Shown one piece after another: positions 8,037 to 16,283 of a DNA stretch of 64,000 nucleotides. Under the pieces are notes generated by a model. That model was given only the letters and a program-made list of their open reading frames with translations, was not told where the DNA came from and searched no databases. Each line of letters starts with the position of its first letter. Positions within the stretch are counted from its first letter, which is position 1. Position numbers and translations under genes: made by a program. The stretch covers positions 1-64,000 of the forward strand of contig DASVWC010000017.1 of the NCBI GenBank assembly GCA_036389835.1, read 5' to 3'. The DNA comes from AC-37 sp036389835. GTDB lineage: Bacteria > Actinomycetota > Thermoleophilia > Solirubrobacterales > Thermoleophilaceae.

Positions 8037-9431
8037 ATGGATCCCACCGAGCTCGCCTACGCCGGAGTCGCCCGCCAGGCGGAGCTGATCCGAGCGCGCG
8101 AGGTCTCCCCGCTCGAGCTGGTGGACCTCTACCTCGAGCGGATCGAGCGGATCGACCCGCAGCTCAACTCGTTCCGGACCGTCGCCGCCGAGCGCGCGCG
8201 CGCCGAGGCCCGTCAGGCCGAGGCCCGGGTCGGCGCCGGAGACGAGCGGCCGCTGCTCGGGGTCCCGGTCGCGGTGAAGGACAACATCGACGTGGCCGGC
8301 GAGGTCACCGCGCACGGCTCGGCCGCCTTCGGCGCACCGGCGGCCGAGGACGCGGAGATGGTGCGCCGCCTGCGCGAGGCGGGCGCGATCCTGATCGGCC
8401 GCACGCAGATGCCGGAGCTGGCGATCTGGCCGGCCACCGAGTCCGAGGCGTGGGGCATCACCCGCAACCCCTGGGACACCTCGCGGACCCCGGGTGGGTC
8501 GAGCGGCGGGTCGGGAGCGGCGGTGGCCGCCGGGCTCGTGGCGGGCGGGGTCGCGACCGACGGCGGCGGCTCGATCCGCATCCCGGCCGCGTGCACGGGG
8601 CTCGTGGGCCTCAAGACCCAGCGCGGGCGCGTGCGGCTGTCGGGCGCGGAGGAGCACTGGCACGGGCTGAGCGTGGCCGGCGCCGTGACCCGCCACACGA
8701 TCGACACCGCGCTGTGGCTCGACGTCGTCGCGGGCGGCGCCGGGGCGCCCGACCCCGACCGGCCCTACGTGGAGGCCGCCACCACCCCGCCGGGCAAGCT
8801 GCGCGTGGCGGTGTCGGTCAAGTCTCCCGACCCGCTGGTGAAGGTCTCGGGGTCGGTCAGGCGCGCGATCGAGGAGATGGCCGAGGTGCTGCGCTCGCTC
8901 GGACACGAGGTGCACGAGCGCGACCCGGATACCGGCTGGGTGCTGCCGCTGTTCCTGCCGCGCTGGGCGGTGGGCATCCGCGACGAGGCCGAGAGCATGG
9001 CCATCTACGACGCGCTCGAGACGCGCACGCGGCACACGGCGGCGCTCGGGCGGATGCTCGGCATGCGCGGAGTGCGCTTCGCGCGCGATCGCGAGGAGGC
9101 GCGCGCGCGGCAGGTCAACGCGATCTTCGACGACGCCGACGTGCTGATGACCCCGACGATCCCGCACCCGCCCGACGTGGCCGGCTACTACGCCCGCGCG
9201 GGGATCGCGGGCAGCATCAACCGCGCGTCGACCACCGTCGTGTTCGCGAACATCTGGAACGTCACCGGGCAGCCCGCGCTGGCGGTGCCCACGCAGAGCA
9301 CCGGCCCGGGGGGCGTGCCGCTCTCCGCGCAGCTCGTCGGGCGGCCGAACGACGAGGGCACGCTGCTCTCGCTCGGCGCCCAGCTCGAGGCCGAGATCGG
9401 CTGGCCCGAGCGACGGCCGCCCGTCGGCTAG
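8037..9431 (+). CDS. Amidase (amidase signature family)
   Basis: A 464-residue amidase signature enzyme. The Ser-cisSer-Lys triad is visible: Lys in VPVAVKDNIDVAG (near residue 81), the Gly/Ser-rich GGSSGGSGAAVAAG (about 157-170) with the cis-Ser, and the nucleophile Ser in DGGGSIRIPA (about 180). The family hydrolyses a C-N amide bond; the substrate cannot be told here. It is not clearly GatA, since no gatB or gatC is adjacent. The ATG follows a 35-nt divergent gap to hisIE. The flippase ATG begins on the base after the TAG stop, so the two are probably co-transcribed. Confidence 0.93.
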   Translation: MDPTELAYAGVARQAELIRAREVSPLELVDLYLERIERIDPQLNSFRTVAAERARAEARQAEARVGAGDERPLLGVPVAVKDNIDVAGEVTAHGSAAFGAPAAEDAEMVRRLREAGAILIGRTQMPELAIWPATESEAWGITRNPWDTSRTPGGSSGGSGAAVAAGLVAGGVATDGGGSIRIPAACTGLVGLKTQRGRVRLSGAEEHWHGLSVAGAVTRHTIDTALWLDVVAGGAGAPDPDRPYVEAATTPPGKLRVAVSVKSPDPLVKVSGSVRRAIEEMAEVLRSLGHEVHERDPDTGWVLPLFLPRWAVGIRDEAESMAIYDALETRTRHTAALGRMLGMRGVRFARDREEARARQVNAIFDDADVLMTPTIPHPPDVAGYYARAGIAGSINRASTTVVFANIWNVTGQPALAVPTQSTGPGGVPLSAQLVGRPNDEGTLLSLGAQLEAEIGWPERRPPVG

Positions 9432-10916
9432 ATGACCGCGAGCGACTCCCTCCGCGTCCGCGCCGCCCGCGGAACGCTCGTCAACGCCGGGTTCATGGTC
9501 GGCCTGCACTCGCTGTCGCTGCTCAAGGGGTTCGTGATCGCGGCGTTCCTCACGCGCAGCGAGTACGGCGTGTGGGGGATCGCGCTGCTCACCGTGGGCA
9601 CGCTCACCTGGCTCAAGCAGGTGGGGATCGGCGACAAGTTCGTGCAGGAGGAGACCGACGACCCCGAGCTCGCCTACCAGCGCGCGTTCACGATCGACCT
9701 CGTCTCGAACCTCGGCGTGCTGGCGCTGGCGGGCGCCGCGCTGCCGGCGCTGGCGGGCGCCTACGGCCACTGGGAGATCGTGGCGCCCGGCGCCGTGCTG
9801 GCGCTGGCGCTGGCGGCGCAGTCGTTCAAGACCCCGGTTTGGATCTTCTACCGCGACCTGCGCTACGCCCGCCAGCGCGCGATCGAGGCGGTCGACCCGC
9901 TCGTGTCGTTCATCGTGACGATCGCACTCGCGGTCGCCGGGCTCGGCTACTGGTCGCTCGTGATCGGCTTCGCGGCGGGGGTCGCCGCGTCGTCGGCCGT
10001 AGCGGTCGCGGCGTCGCCCTACCGGCTGGCGCTGCGCTACGACCGGGCCAAGCTGCGCGAGTACCTCGAGTTCTCGTGGCCGATCTTCGTCGCCGGCGCC
10101 AGCGCGCTGCTCATCCCCCAGCTCTCGATGCTCGTCGGGACCTGGGAGCTCGGCCTCGCCGGCGCCGGAGCGATCGCCCTGGCGGGCACGCTCGCGAGCT
10201 ACACGGACCGGATCGACGAGCTGGTCACGTGGACGCTCTATCCCGCCATCTGCCGGGTCCGCGACGACACGGCGGTCCTCTTCGAGGCGTTCGCGAAGTC
10301 GAACCGCGCGGCGCTGATGTGCGGGATCCCGTTCGGCGTGGGGATCTCGCTGTTCGCGGCCGACCTCGTGGAGCACGTGCTGGGCGGCGAGTGGGCCGGC
10401 GCCGTCGGGCTCCTCCAGGTCTTCGGGCTGCTCGCCGCCGCCCACCACGTGGGCTTCAACTGGGTCGCGTTCTTCAGCGCGCGCGGCGAGACACGGCCGA
10501 TGGCGGTCACGGCGCTCGTCGTGCTCGCCTCGTTCCTGGCCGTCGCGGTCCCGCTCACGTTCGCGTACGGCCTCGACGGCTACGCGGCCGGGATGGCGGC
10601 GGTCACCGCCGTGTCGCTCGCGATGCGCGGCTGGTACCTGGCGCGGCTCTTCCGCGGCTTCCGGATCGTGGCGCACGCGCTGAGGGCGGCGGTGCCGACG
10701 GCGGCGGCGACCGGGGCGGTGCTGCTCGAGCGGGCGCTGGTCACGGGTGAGCGCACGCCGGAGCTGGCGGTGGCCGAGCTGATGGGGTTCGCCGGGCTCA
10801 CGCTGGCCGTGACGCTCGCTTTGGAGCGGGCGCTGTTGAGCGAGCTGCTGGGGTATCTGCGCGGGAGGGGCAAGCCGCTGGCCGCCTCGGGGATCGAGCG
10901 AACTGCGGCTGGGTAA
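9432..10916 (+). CDS. Lipid-linked oligosaccharide flippase (Wzx-like, MOP superfamily)
   Basis: A 494-residue integral membrane protein with 12-14 hydrophobic helices, of the polysaccharide flippase type (MATE/MOP fold). The N-terminal GTLVNAGFMVGLHSLSLLKGFVIAAFLTRSEYGVWG is characteristic. The later KQVGIGDKFVQEETDDPELAYQRAFTIDL recurs with close similarity in the flippase at 26808-28307, so the two are paralogues. It would move an undecaprenyl-linked glycan across the membrane. The ATG directly follows the amidase stop. A long hairpin spans its stop codon. Which repeat unit it handles is unknown. Confidence 0.88.
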   Translation: MTASDSLRVRAARGTLVNAGFMVGLHSLSLLKGFVIAAFLTRSEYGVWGIALLTVGTLTWLKQVGIGDKFVQEETDDPELAYQRAFTIDLVSNLGVLALAGAALPALAGAYGHWEIVAPGAVLALALAAQSFKTPVWIFYRDLRYARQRAIEAVDPLVSFIVTIALAVAGLGYWSLVIGFAAGVAASSAVAVAASPYRLALRYDRAKLREYLEFSWPIFVAGASALLIPQLSMLVGTWELGLAGAGAIALAGTLASYTDRIDELVTWTLYPAICRVRDDTAVLFEAFAKSNRAALMCGIPFGVGISLFAADLVEHVLGGEWAGAVGLLQVFGLLAAAHHVGFNWVAFFSARGETRPMAVTALVVLASFLAVAVPLTFAYGLDGYAAGMAAVTAVSLAMRGWYLARLFRGFRIVAHALRAAVPTAAATGAVLLERALVTGERTPELAVAELMGFAGLTLAVTLALERALLSELLGYLRGRGKPLAASGIERTAAG

Positions 10917-10954
10917 GGGGGCGGGACCTCCCGTAGACCGCCCTACCCAGCCGC
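10905..10954. terminator. Hairpin between convergent flippase and dprE2 (bidirectional terminator candidate)
   Basis: GCGGCTGGGTA (10905-10915) pairs perfectly with TACCCAGCCGC (10944-10954). Inside it GGGCGG (10919-10924) pairs with CCGCCC (10938-10943), leaving an AGG bulge and a 13-nt loop. The TAA stop of the flippase lies in the left arm. There is no U-tract on either side, as is common in high-GC actinobacteria. Convergent placement supports termination of both operons. Confidence 0.7.
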
Positions 10955-11015
10955 CGCTTGCGGGCCACGCCCGGCCCGGGAGCCGCGCCGAGCGGAGCGG
11001 GCGCGCCGGCCGGAG

Positions 11016-11774
11016 CTACAGGTCGAGCTTGCGGAACAGCGGGCGCGGCAGGTGCCGCAGGCCCGACATCACCGCGCGCAGCGGCGCCGGCGCCCAGACC
11101 GTGTGCGCGCCCGTGCGCAGGCCGGCCGCGATCGCCTCGGCCACCGAGTCGGCGTCGGTGGAGAGCGGCGCGGGCTCGAGCCCCTCGGTCATCTTCGTCT
11201 TCACGAAGCCCGGGCGGACCACCATCACGCGCACCCCGCTGCCCTCGAGCGAGTCGCCGAGCCCCTGCGCGAACGCGTCCATCCCGGCCTTGGTCGAGCC
11301 GTAGACGAAGTTCGACGCCCGCGCGCGCTCGCCGGCCACCGACGACAGGTAGACGATCGTCCCGTGGCCCTGGGCGCGCATCCGCTCGACCAGCGGGATG
11401 CTCACCGAGACCACGCCGGTGTAGTTGACCTGCGCCGACTGGACGGCGGCGTCGTGGTCCCGGGCGAGCCGCTCCTGGTCGCCCAGCACGCCCCACGCGA
11501 CGAGCACGAGGTCGACGTCGCCGAAGCGGTCGAAGACGTCGCCGACGAACCCGGCGTGAGACTCGAAGTCGAGCGCGTCGAACGCGACCGCCTCGACGTC
11601 GGCGCCGAGCTCGCGGAGGTCACCCGCCGCCGTCTCGGCGGCCGCGGGATCGCGAGCCGCGAGAATCACGCGCTTCGCGCGCTCGCGGACGAGCCGCCGG
11701 GCGGTCGCCAGCCCGATCTCGGACGTCCCGCCCAGCACCAGCACCGACTGCACGGCGCCCGTCGCGTCCCTCAC
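11016..11774 (-). CDS. dprE2: Decaprenylphosphoryl-2-keto-ribose reductase (DprE2-like SDR)
   Basis: A 252-residue short-chain dehydrogenase/reductase. It has the nucleotide-binding LVLGGTSEIGLATARRL at the N-terminus, VLVAWGVLGD in place of NNAG, catalytic Ser in IVYLSSVAGERAR, and the YGSTK motif (Tyr and Lys). With DprE1 it epimerises polyprenyl-phosphoryl-ribose to arabinose: DprE1 oxidises C2 and DprE2 reduces the keto intermediate with NAD(P)H. The assignment rests on the adjacent DprE1 and phosphoribosyltransferase genes as well as the sequence. The GTG at 11774 overlaps the dprE1 stop (GTGA); the longer upstream open frame is the dprE1 shadow. Confidence 0.9.
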   Translation of the reverse strand: MRDATGAVQSVLVLGGTSEIGLATARRLVRERAKRVILAARDPAAAETAAGDLRELGADVEAVAFDALDFESHAGFVGDVFDRFGDVDLVLVAWGVLGDQERLARDHDAAVQSAQVNYTGVVSVSIPLVERMRAQGHGTIVYLSSVAGERARASNFVYGSTKAGMDAFAQGLGDSLEGSGVRVMVVRPGFVKTKMTEGLEPAPLSTDADSVAEAIAAGLRTGAHTVWAPAPLRAVMSGLRHLPRPLFRKLDL

Positions 11775-13132
11775 GCGAGCGCCAGCCTGCGGGCGAGGTC
11801 GGAGCGCATCACGCCGCCGGGGTCGACCCGCTCGCGCGCGGCGCGCCACTCGCCGAGCCGGCCGTACATGGCCTCGAGCACGTCGGGGCGCAGCCGCGAG
11901 TCCTTGGCGAGGTACACGCGCCCGCCGGCGCCGGCCACGATCTCGTCGAGGCCGTCGAGCAGCGGCGTCAGGCCCGGGAGGGCCGCCGGGATGTCGAGCG
12001 CGAGCGTCCAGCCCTTCATCGGGAACGAGATCATGCCCGTTCGCTGCTCGCCGAAGCGCTTCAGCACCGCCAGGAACGACGGCGTGCCCGCCGCGCTGAG
12101 GCGCTCGATCGACTCGCGCAGCGCGTCCTCGGCCCCGTACGGCACGACGAGCTGGTACTGGAGGAACCCGCTCGGCCCGTAGATCCGGTTCCACGAGCCG
12201 ACGGCGTCGAGCGGGTAGAAGAACTCGCGCACGCCCTCGACCCGGCCGGTCTCGTGCCTCGGCGCGGCGCGGTAGTAGGCCTCGTTGAAGGCGCGGATCG
12301 TCGAGCGCCGCAGGAGCCCTGGCGGCGTCCACGCCGGAGCCGACAGGCGGACGCCGCCGAGCACCCCGTTCCCCGCGGAGCCGTTGCCGCCCTCGGCGTG
12401 GTCGCCGCGGATCAGGACCGAGCGCCCGAGCGAGCCGCCGCGGGCGAGGCAGTCGATCCACGCGACCGAGTAGCGGTACTCGTCGTCGCGCTCGGACATG
12501 CGCGCCATCACGTCGTCGAGGTCCGACGCGCGCTCGCGGTCCACGACCATGTACGGCGAGCCGACCCTGAGCATCCGGATCGTCGCGGACGCGATCACCC
12601 CGGTCAGGCCCATGCCGCCGGCCGTCGCGTCGAACAGCTCGTCCCCGGGCTCCACCGTCACCCGCTCGCCCGCCGGCGTGACCAGCTCGAACGAGAGGAC
12701 GTGGTCGCAGAACGAGCCGTCGGCGTGGTGGTTCTTGCCGTGCACGTCGGCGGCGATCGCGCCGCCGATCGTCACGTGCCAGGTCCCGGGCGTGACGTGC
12801 ACGAACAGGCCGAGCGGCAGCAGCGCGCGCGTGAGCGCCTCGATGCTCACCCCCGCGTCGGCGGTCACGACCCCGCTCGCGAGGTCCACGTCGTGCACGC
12901 GCGCGAGGCCCTCCATCAGCAGCACCCGGCCGCCCGCGTTCTGCGCGGCGTCGCCGTAGCTGCGCCCCAGCCCGCGGGCGAGCACGCCGCGCGGCCCCGG
13001 CTCCGCGAGCGCCGCGGCGATCGCCTCGCCGTCGGCGTCGATCACCTCCGCGCGGCTCGGAGCGGTCCTGCCCCAGCCCGTGAGGACCGCCTCGCGGGCG
13101 CGGCTCGGCGCGGCCTCAGAGGAAGTAGACAC
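11771..13132 (-). CDS. dprE1: Decaprenylphosphoryl-ribose 2-oxidase (DprE1-like flavoprotein)
   Basis: A 453-residue FAD enzyme of the VAO family. The FAD-binding N-terminal domain has ARGLGRSYGDAAQN (about 52-65), GTWHVTIGGAIAADVHGKNHH (about 116-136, including the His and Lys of the active site) and GGMGLTGVI. The substrate-binding domain has FLQYQLVVP, SFLAVLKRFG, FPMKGWTLALDIP and VYLAKDSR (Tyr407 and Lys410). It oxidises polyprenyl-phosphoryl-ribose at C2. In mycobacterial DprE1 the residue after G-W-N-V is Cys387, the target of covalent benzothiazinones; here the matching residue is Ala378. The start is GTG at 13132, overlapping the UbiA gene by 17 nt. Confidence 0.93.
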   Translation of the reverse strand: MSTSSEAAPSRAREAVLTGWGRTAPSRAEVIDADGEAIAAALAEPGPRGVLARGLGRSYGDAAQNAGGRVLLMEGLARVHDVDLASGVVTADAGVSIEALTRALLPLGLFVHVTPGTWHVTIGGAIAADVHGKNHHADGSFCDHVLSFELVTPAGERVTVEPGDELFDATAGGMGLTGVIASATIRMLRVGSPYMVVDRERASDLDDVMARMSERDDEYRYSVAWIDCLARGGSLGRSVLIRGDHAEGGNGSAGNGVLGGVRLSAPAWTPPGLLRRSTIRAFNEAYYRAAPRHETGRVEGVREFFYPLDAVGSWNRIYGPSGFLQYQLVVPYGAEDALRESIERLSAAGTPSFLAVLKRFGEQRTGMISFPMKGWTLALDIPAALPGLTPLLDGLDEIVAGAGGRVYLAKDSRLRPDVLEAMYGRLGEWRAARERVDPGGVMRSDLARRLALA

Positions 13133-14066
13133 CGGCCCCGAACAGGACGATCCAGACCCCCGCGAGAGCGGCGAGGATCCGGTCGCCGAGCACCACGTCC
13201 TCGGGCGCCTCGCCGTGGCCGGCCTCGAGCAGCATCGCGTAGCGCAGCATGAAGGTCACGAACGGGACTATCGACAGCTCGTAGAACGGGACGTCGCCCT
13301 CCTTCGGCGCCATCTCGAACGCCCACAGGCAGTAGGCGGCGATCGTGACGCCGGACGCCATCGTCCAGACGTACTTGAGGTAGTCGCGCGAGTAGGCCGC
13401 GAGCGTCGCGCGCACCTCGCCGCGCGCCTCGTCGAGGTCGATGTGCTCGCCGTGGCGCTTGCCGGCGACGATGAACAGCGAGCCGAACGAGGCGACGATG
13501 ATGAACCAGCGCGAGAGCGGGACGTCCGCCGCGGCGCCGCCTGCCACGGCGCGCAGGATGAAGCCGGACGCGATCGCGACGATGTCCACGACCTCGACGT
13601 GCTTCAGCCAGAGCGTGTAGCTGGTCGTGAGGACCATGTAGGAGGCCACCACGATCAGCAGCTCGACGCGCACGACCAGCGCCAGGCCGAGGCCGGCCAC
13701 GATCAGCACCCCGGCCAGCGCCAGCGCCAAACCGACCGGCACGATGCCCGCCGCGATCGGGCGGTTGCGCTTGCGCGGGTGGAGGCGGTCGGCCTCCACG
13801 TCGCGCGAGTCGTTCAGCAGGTAGGTGCCGCTCGAGACCAGGCAGAACGCGACGAAGGCGAGCGCGACGTCGAGCAGCACGTCGGACTCGGTGAGCACGC
13901 CCGCGGCCCCCGGGGCGGCGGCCACCAGCACGTTCTTGAGCCACTGCTTGGGCCGCAGCGCGCGCACGATGCCGCCGGCGAGCCCCTGCCTGGGGGCCGT
14001 GCCTGGAGCGAGCGTCGCCGTGTCGGCCGCGGCCGGCGCGGTCGCCGTGTCGAGTCCCTCCGCCAC
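13116..14066 (-). CDS. Decaprenyl-phosphate phosphoribosyltransferase (UbiA superfamily)
   Basis: A 316-residue UbiA-fold membrane enzyme, homologous to mycobacterial Rv3806c. After a short Ala/Thr-rich head, RALRPKQWLKNVLV leads into about nine helices. The first Mg/diphosphate motif is NDSRDVEADRLHPRKRNRPI (about residues 85-104). A cytoplasmic loop has GKRHGEHIDL and YSRDYLKYVW. It would transfer phosphoribose from PRPP to polyprenyl phosphate, the first step toward polyprenyl-phosphoryl-arabinose; DprE1 and DprE2 follow in the same operon. The GTG at 14066 has TAGACT 7 nt upstream, overlapping the asnB stop codon, so an internal leaderless promoter is likely. Confidence 0.92.
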   Translation of the reverse strand: MAEGLDTATAPAAADTATLAPGTAPRQGLAGGIVRALRPKQWLKNVLVAAAPGAAGVLTESDVLLDVALAFVAFCLVSSGTYLLNDSRDVEADRLHPRKRNRPIAAGIVPVGLALALAGVLIVAGLGLALVVRVELLIVVASYMVLTTSYTLWLKHVEVVDIVAIASGFILRAVAGGAAADVPLSRWFIIVASFGSLFIVAGKRHGEHIDLDEARGEVRATLAAYSRDYLKYVWTMASGVTIAAYCLWAFEMAPKEGDVPFYELSIVPFVTFMLRYAMLLEAGHGEAPEDVVLGDRILAALAGVWIVLFGAGVYFL

Positions 14067-14073
14067 GAGGGCC

Positions 14074-14079
14074 AGTCTA
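14074..14079 (-). promoter_or_regulatory. -10 element, internal leaderless promoter for the UbiA gene
   Basis: TAGACT on the minus strand, 7 nt before the GTG. The last three bases of the asnB gene lie inside this hexamer. Confidence 0.5.
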
Positions 14080-15864
14080 CGTGCGCCCGTCCGCCCAGAG
14101 CACCGCTTGCACGGCTCCTACCGGCTCGCCGCGGGCGACCGCGCGCAGCCAGATCTCCGCGGTGAGCGGGCCGAGCGCGCAGCACATGGCCGGCACCCGC
14201 GCGTCCCAGTCCGCGCGGGCGACGCCGAGCGCCTCGCGCAGCAGCCCGTCGCGCAGGAAGTCCTCGCGCACGGCGCCGCCGAGGTAGCGCGCCACGTCGA
14301 AGCCGAAGCCGACCTTCTCGCGCGCGACCACGCCCGCCGGCAGCAGGCGCCGGCCCAGCTCGCGCAGCGGCGCCTTGCGCTCCGGCTCGACCCGCCGCTC
14401 GAGCGGCATGTTGAGCGCGAGCGCCACCACGTCCGGGTCGAGGAACGGGACCCGCGTCTCGACCGAGTGGCGCATCGTGGCCTTGTCCTGGCGGTTGAGC
14501 AGGTGCGGCAGGTAGGTCGACAGGTCGGCGGCCAGACCGGCCTCCAGGCGCCCGCGCGGGCCGGGATGGTGGGCGTACGCGCGCAGCGCTCGCTCGAAGC
14601 GCTCGCGCTCGAACGCGCTGACCTCCGCGGACGGGCCCGGCAGCGGGTCGGGGATCGCGCGCCCGGCCAGCACGCCGCGGCGCTGGAGCGCGCGCAGCGC
14701 GGCCCGCGCGGCGGCCTCGGGGCGGCGGCGCGCGGCGAAGTCCGCGAACGCGTGGTGGTGGAGCCACGAGTAGCCGCCGAACAGCTCGTCCGCGCCCTCG
14801 CCGCTCAGCAGCACCTTGACCCCGCGCTCCCGCGCGAGCCGCGCTATGGCCGCCATCGGCACCGAGCTCTCGTGGGTGAGCGGGTACTCGACGTGGCGGA
14901 CCACGTCCACGAGCTCCGCGCGCCATTCGGCAGCGGTCATCGTCACCGTGTGCAGCTCCACCCCCAGGTGCTCGGCCACCGCGGCCGCCCAGCGCCCCTC
15001 GTCCCACTCCGGCTGGTCGGCGATCCGCGCGTTGAAGGCGTGGACCGTGCCGGCCTCCGCCGCCAGCGCGGTGATCAGCCCGGAGTCGAGCCCCCCGGAG
15101 CACATCGTGCCGAGCGGGACGTCGGCCATCAGCCGCCTGCGCACCGACGCGCGCAGCGCGGCCTCGAGGTCGCCGGGCTCCTCGCCGACCGCGTCCAGCG
15201 GGTCGTACCAGCCGCGCTCGCGCGTGGCGAGCGTCTCGAGGTCCACCTCCACGAGCGTGCCCGGCATCACGCGCTCGATCGCGGCGAGCGGCGTCCGCGG
15301 CCCGTTGGCCCAGCCGCGCTCGACCGCGTGGGCGAGCACGTCGCGGCGCACCTCGCCGGGCACTCCGGCCGCCAGCAGCGCGCGCATCTCGCTGGCGAAC
15401 CAGAGGGCGCCGCCGTGGCGGGCGAGGTAGAGCGGCTTGACCCCGAAGCGGTCGCGCACGAGCAGCAGCCGGCCGCGCTCGCGGTCGAGCGCGGCGTAGG
15501 CGAACAGGCCGTTGCAGCGCGGCACGGCGTCCGCGCCCCAGCGCGCGAGCGCCTCGACCAGCGTCTCGGTGTCGCTTCCCCCGCGCCACGCGACGCCCGG
15601 CAGCTCCTCGCGCAGCTCGAGGTGGTTGAAGACCTCGCCGTTGTAGGTGAGCAGCCAGCGGCCGCCGGCGTCGGCCATCGGCGCGTGGCCGGCGGAGGTC
15701 GGGTCGACGATCGCGAGGCGGCGGTGGACGAGCCCGGCGGCGCCCTCGACCGCGATCCCCTCGTCGTCGGGCCCGCGGTGCTCGAGCGCGCGCGCCATGC
15801 GCTCGAGCGCGGCGCGGTCGGGCGCGTGCCCGGGCGCGGCGACGCACCCGGCTATGCCGCACAC
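14077..15864 (-). CDS. asnB: Asparagine synthase (glutamine-hydrolysing), AsnB type
   Basis: A 595-residue two-domain amidotransferase. The class II glutaminase domain begins V/M-C-G-I-A-G with nucleophile Cys2, followed by HRRLAIVD, YNGEVFN and RDRFGVKPLY. The synthetase domain has the PP-loop CSGGLDSGLIT (about 253-263), LSGEGADELFGGY, and the C-terminal RQDKATMRHSVETRVPFLD. It makes asparagine, or amidates another carboxylate such as a cell-wall residue, from an aspartyl substrate, Gln and ATP. The start is GTG at 15864, 6 nt after the msrB stop. Its place beside cell-envelope genes leaves the amide acceptor open. Confidence 0.93.
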   Translation of the reverse strand: MCGIAGCVAAPGHAPDRAALERMARALEHRGPDDEGIAVEGAAGLVHRRLAIVDPTSAGHAPMADAGGRWLLTYNGEVFNHLELREELPGVAWRGGSDTETLVEALARWGADAVPRCNGLFAYAALDRERGRLLLVRDRFGVKPLYLARHGGALWFASEMRALLAAGVPGEVRRDVLAHAVERGWANGPRTPLAAIERVMPGTLVEVDLETLATRERGWYDPLDAVGEEPGDLEAALRASVRRRLMADVPLGTMCSGGLDSGLITALAAEAGTVHAFNARIADQPEWDEGRWAAAVAEHLGVELHTVTMTAAEWRAELVDVVRHVEYPLTHESSVPMAAIARLARERGVKVLLSGEGADELFGGYSWLHHHAFADFAARRRPEAAARAALRALQRRGVLAGRAIPDPLPGPSAEVSAFERERFERALRAYAHHPGPRGRLEAGLAADLSTYLPHLLNRQDKATMRHSVETRVPFLDPDVVALALNMPLERRVEPERKAPLRELGRRLLPAGVVAREKVGFGFDVARYLGGAVREDFLRDGLLREALGVARADWDARVPAMCCALGPLTAEIWLRAVARGEPVGAVQAVLWADGRT

Positions 15865-15870
15865 GGGTGG

Positions 15871-16272
15871 CTAGCTCGGCTCGGCGTCCAGGTCGAGCGC
15901 GGCGGAGTTGATGCAGTAGCGCTGGCCGGTCGGGTTCGGTCCGTCGTCGAAGACGTGCCCGAGGTGGCCGCCGCAGTTCGCGCAGACGACCTCGGTGCGG
16001 ACCATGCCGTGGCTGCGGTCCTCGCGCACCTCGACGCCGCCCTCGTCCATCGGCTCGTAGAAGCTCGGCCAGCCGGTGCCGGAGTCGAACTTCGTGTCCG
16101 AGCTGAACAGCGGCGAGCCGCACGCGGCGCAGTTGTAGGTGCCGCTCTCCTTGGTGTAGACGTACTCGCCGGTGAACGGGGGCTCCGTCCCCTGGCGCCT
16201 GAGGATCTCGTACTGCTCCGGCGTGAGCTGCTCACGCCACTCCTGCTCGCTCTTGTCGACCTTGGGGCTCAT
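15871..16272 (-). CDS. msrB: Peptide-methionine (R)-S-oxide reductase
   Basis: A 133-residue MsrB of typical single-domain length. Two zinc-binding Cys pairs (YNCAACGSPLF and VCANCGGHLGHVFDDG), the substrate motif KFDSGTGWPSFYEP and the catalytic Cys in QRYCINSAALDL are all present. It reduces methionine-R-sulfoxide in proteins using thioredoxin. ATG at 16272 follows the sugar-transferase stop by 11 nt. A GAGACT hexamer (16280-16285, minus strand) lies 7 nt upstream, a variant of the TANNNT motif, so it may also have its own promoter. It is unrelated in function to the glycan genes around it. Confidence 0.97.
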   Translation of the reverse strand: MSPKVDKSEQEWREQLTPEQYEILRRQGTEPPFTGEYVYTKESGTYNCAACGSPLFSSDTKFDSGTGWPSFYEPMDEGGVEVREDRSHGMVRTEVVCANCGGHLGHVFDDGPNPTGQRYCINSAALDLDAEPS

Positions 16273-16283
16273 GCCCCTCAGTC

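Noticed and set aside
8037..9431. Assignment of the amidase as GatA
   Set aside because: The triad is present in the whole amidase signature family and no gatB or gatC is adjacent.
7911..10676. Open frame of about 920 codons on the minus strand over the amidase and flippase
   Set aside because: Composition is low-complexity Arg/Asp/His and it opposes two genes with clear motifs. Shadow frame.
14077..15864. Asparagine synthase as a second lasso cyclase
   Set aside because: It keeps Cys2 and full AsnB motifs and has no B1, B2 or precursor gene nearby, unlike the protein at 55930-57708.
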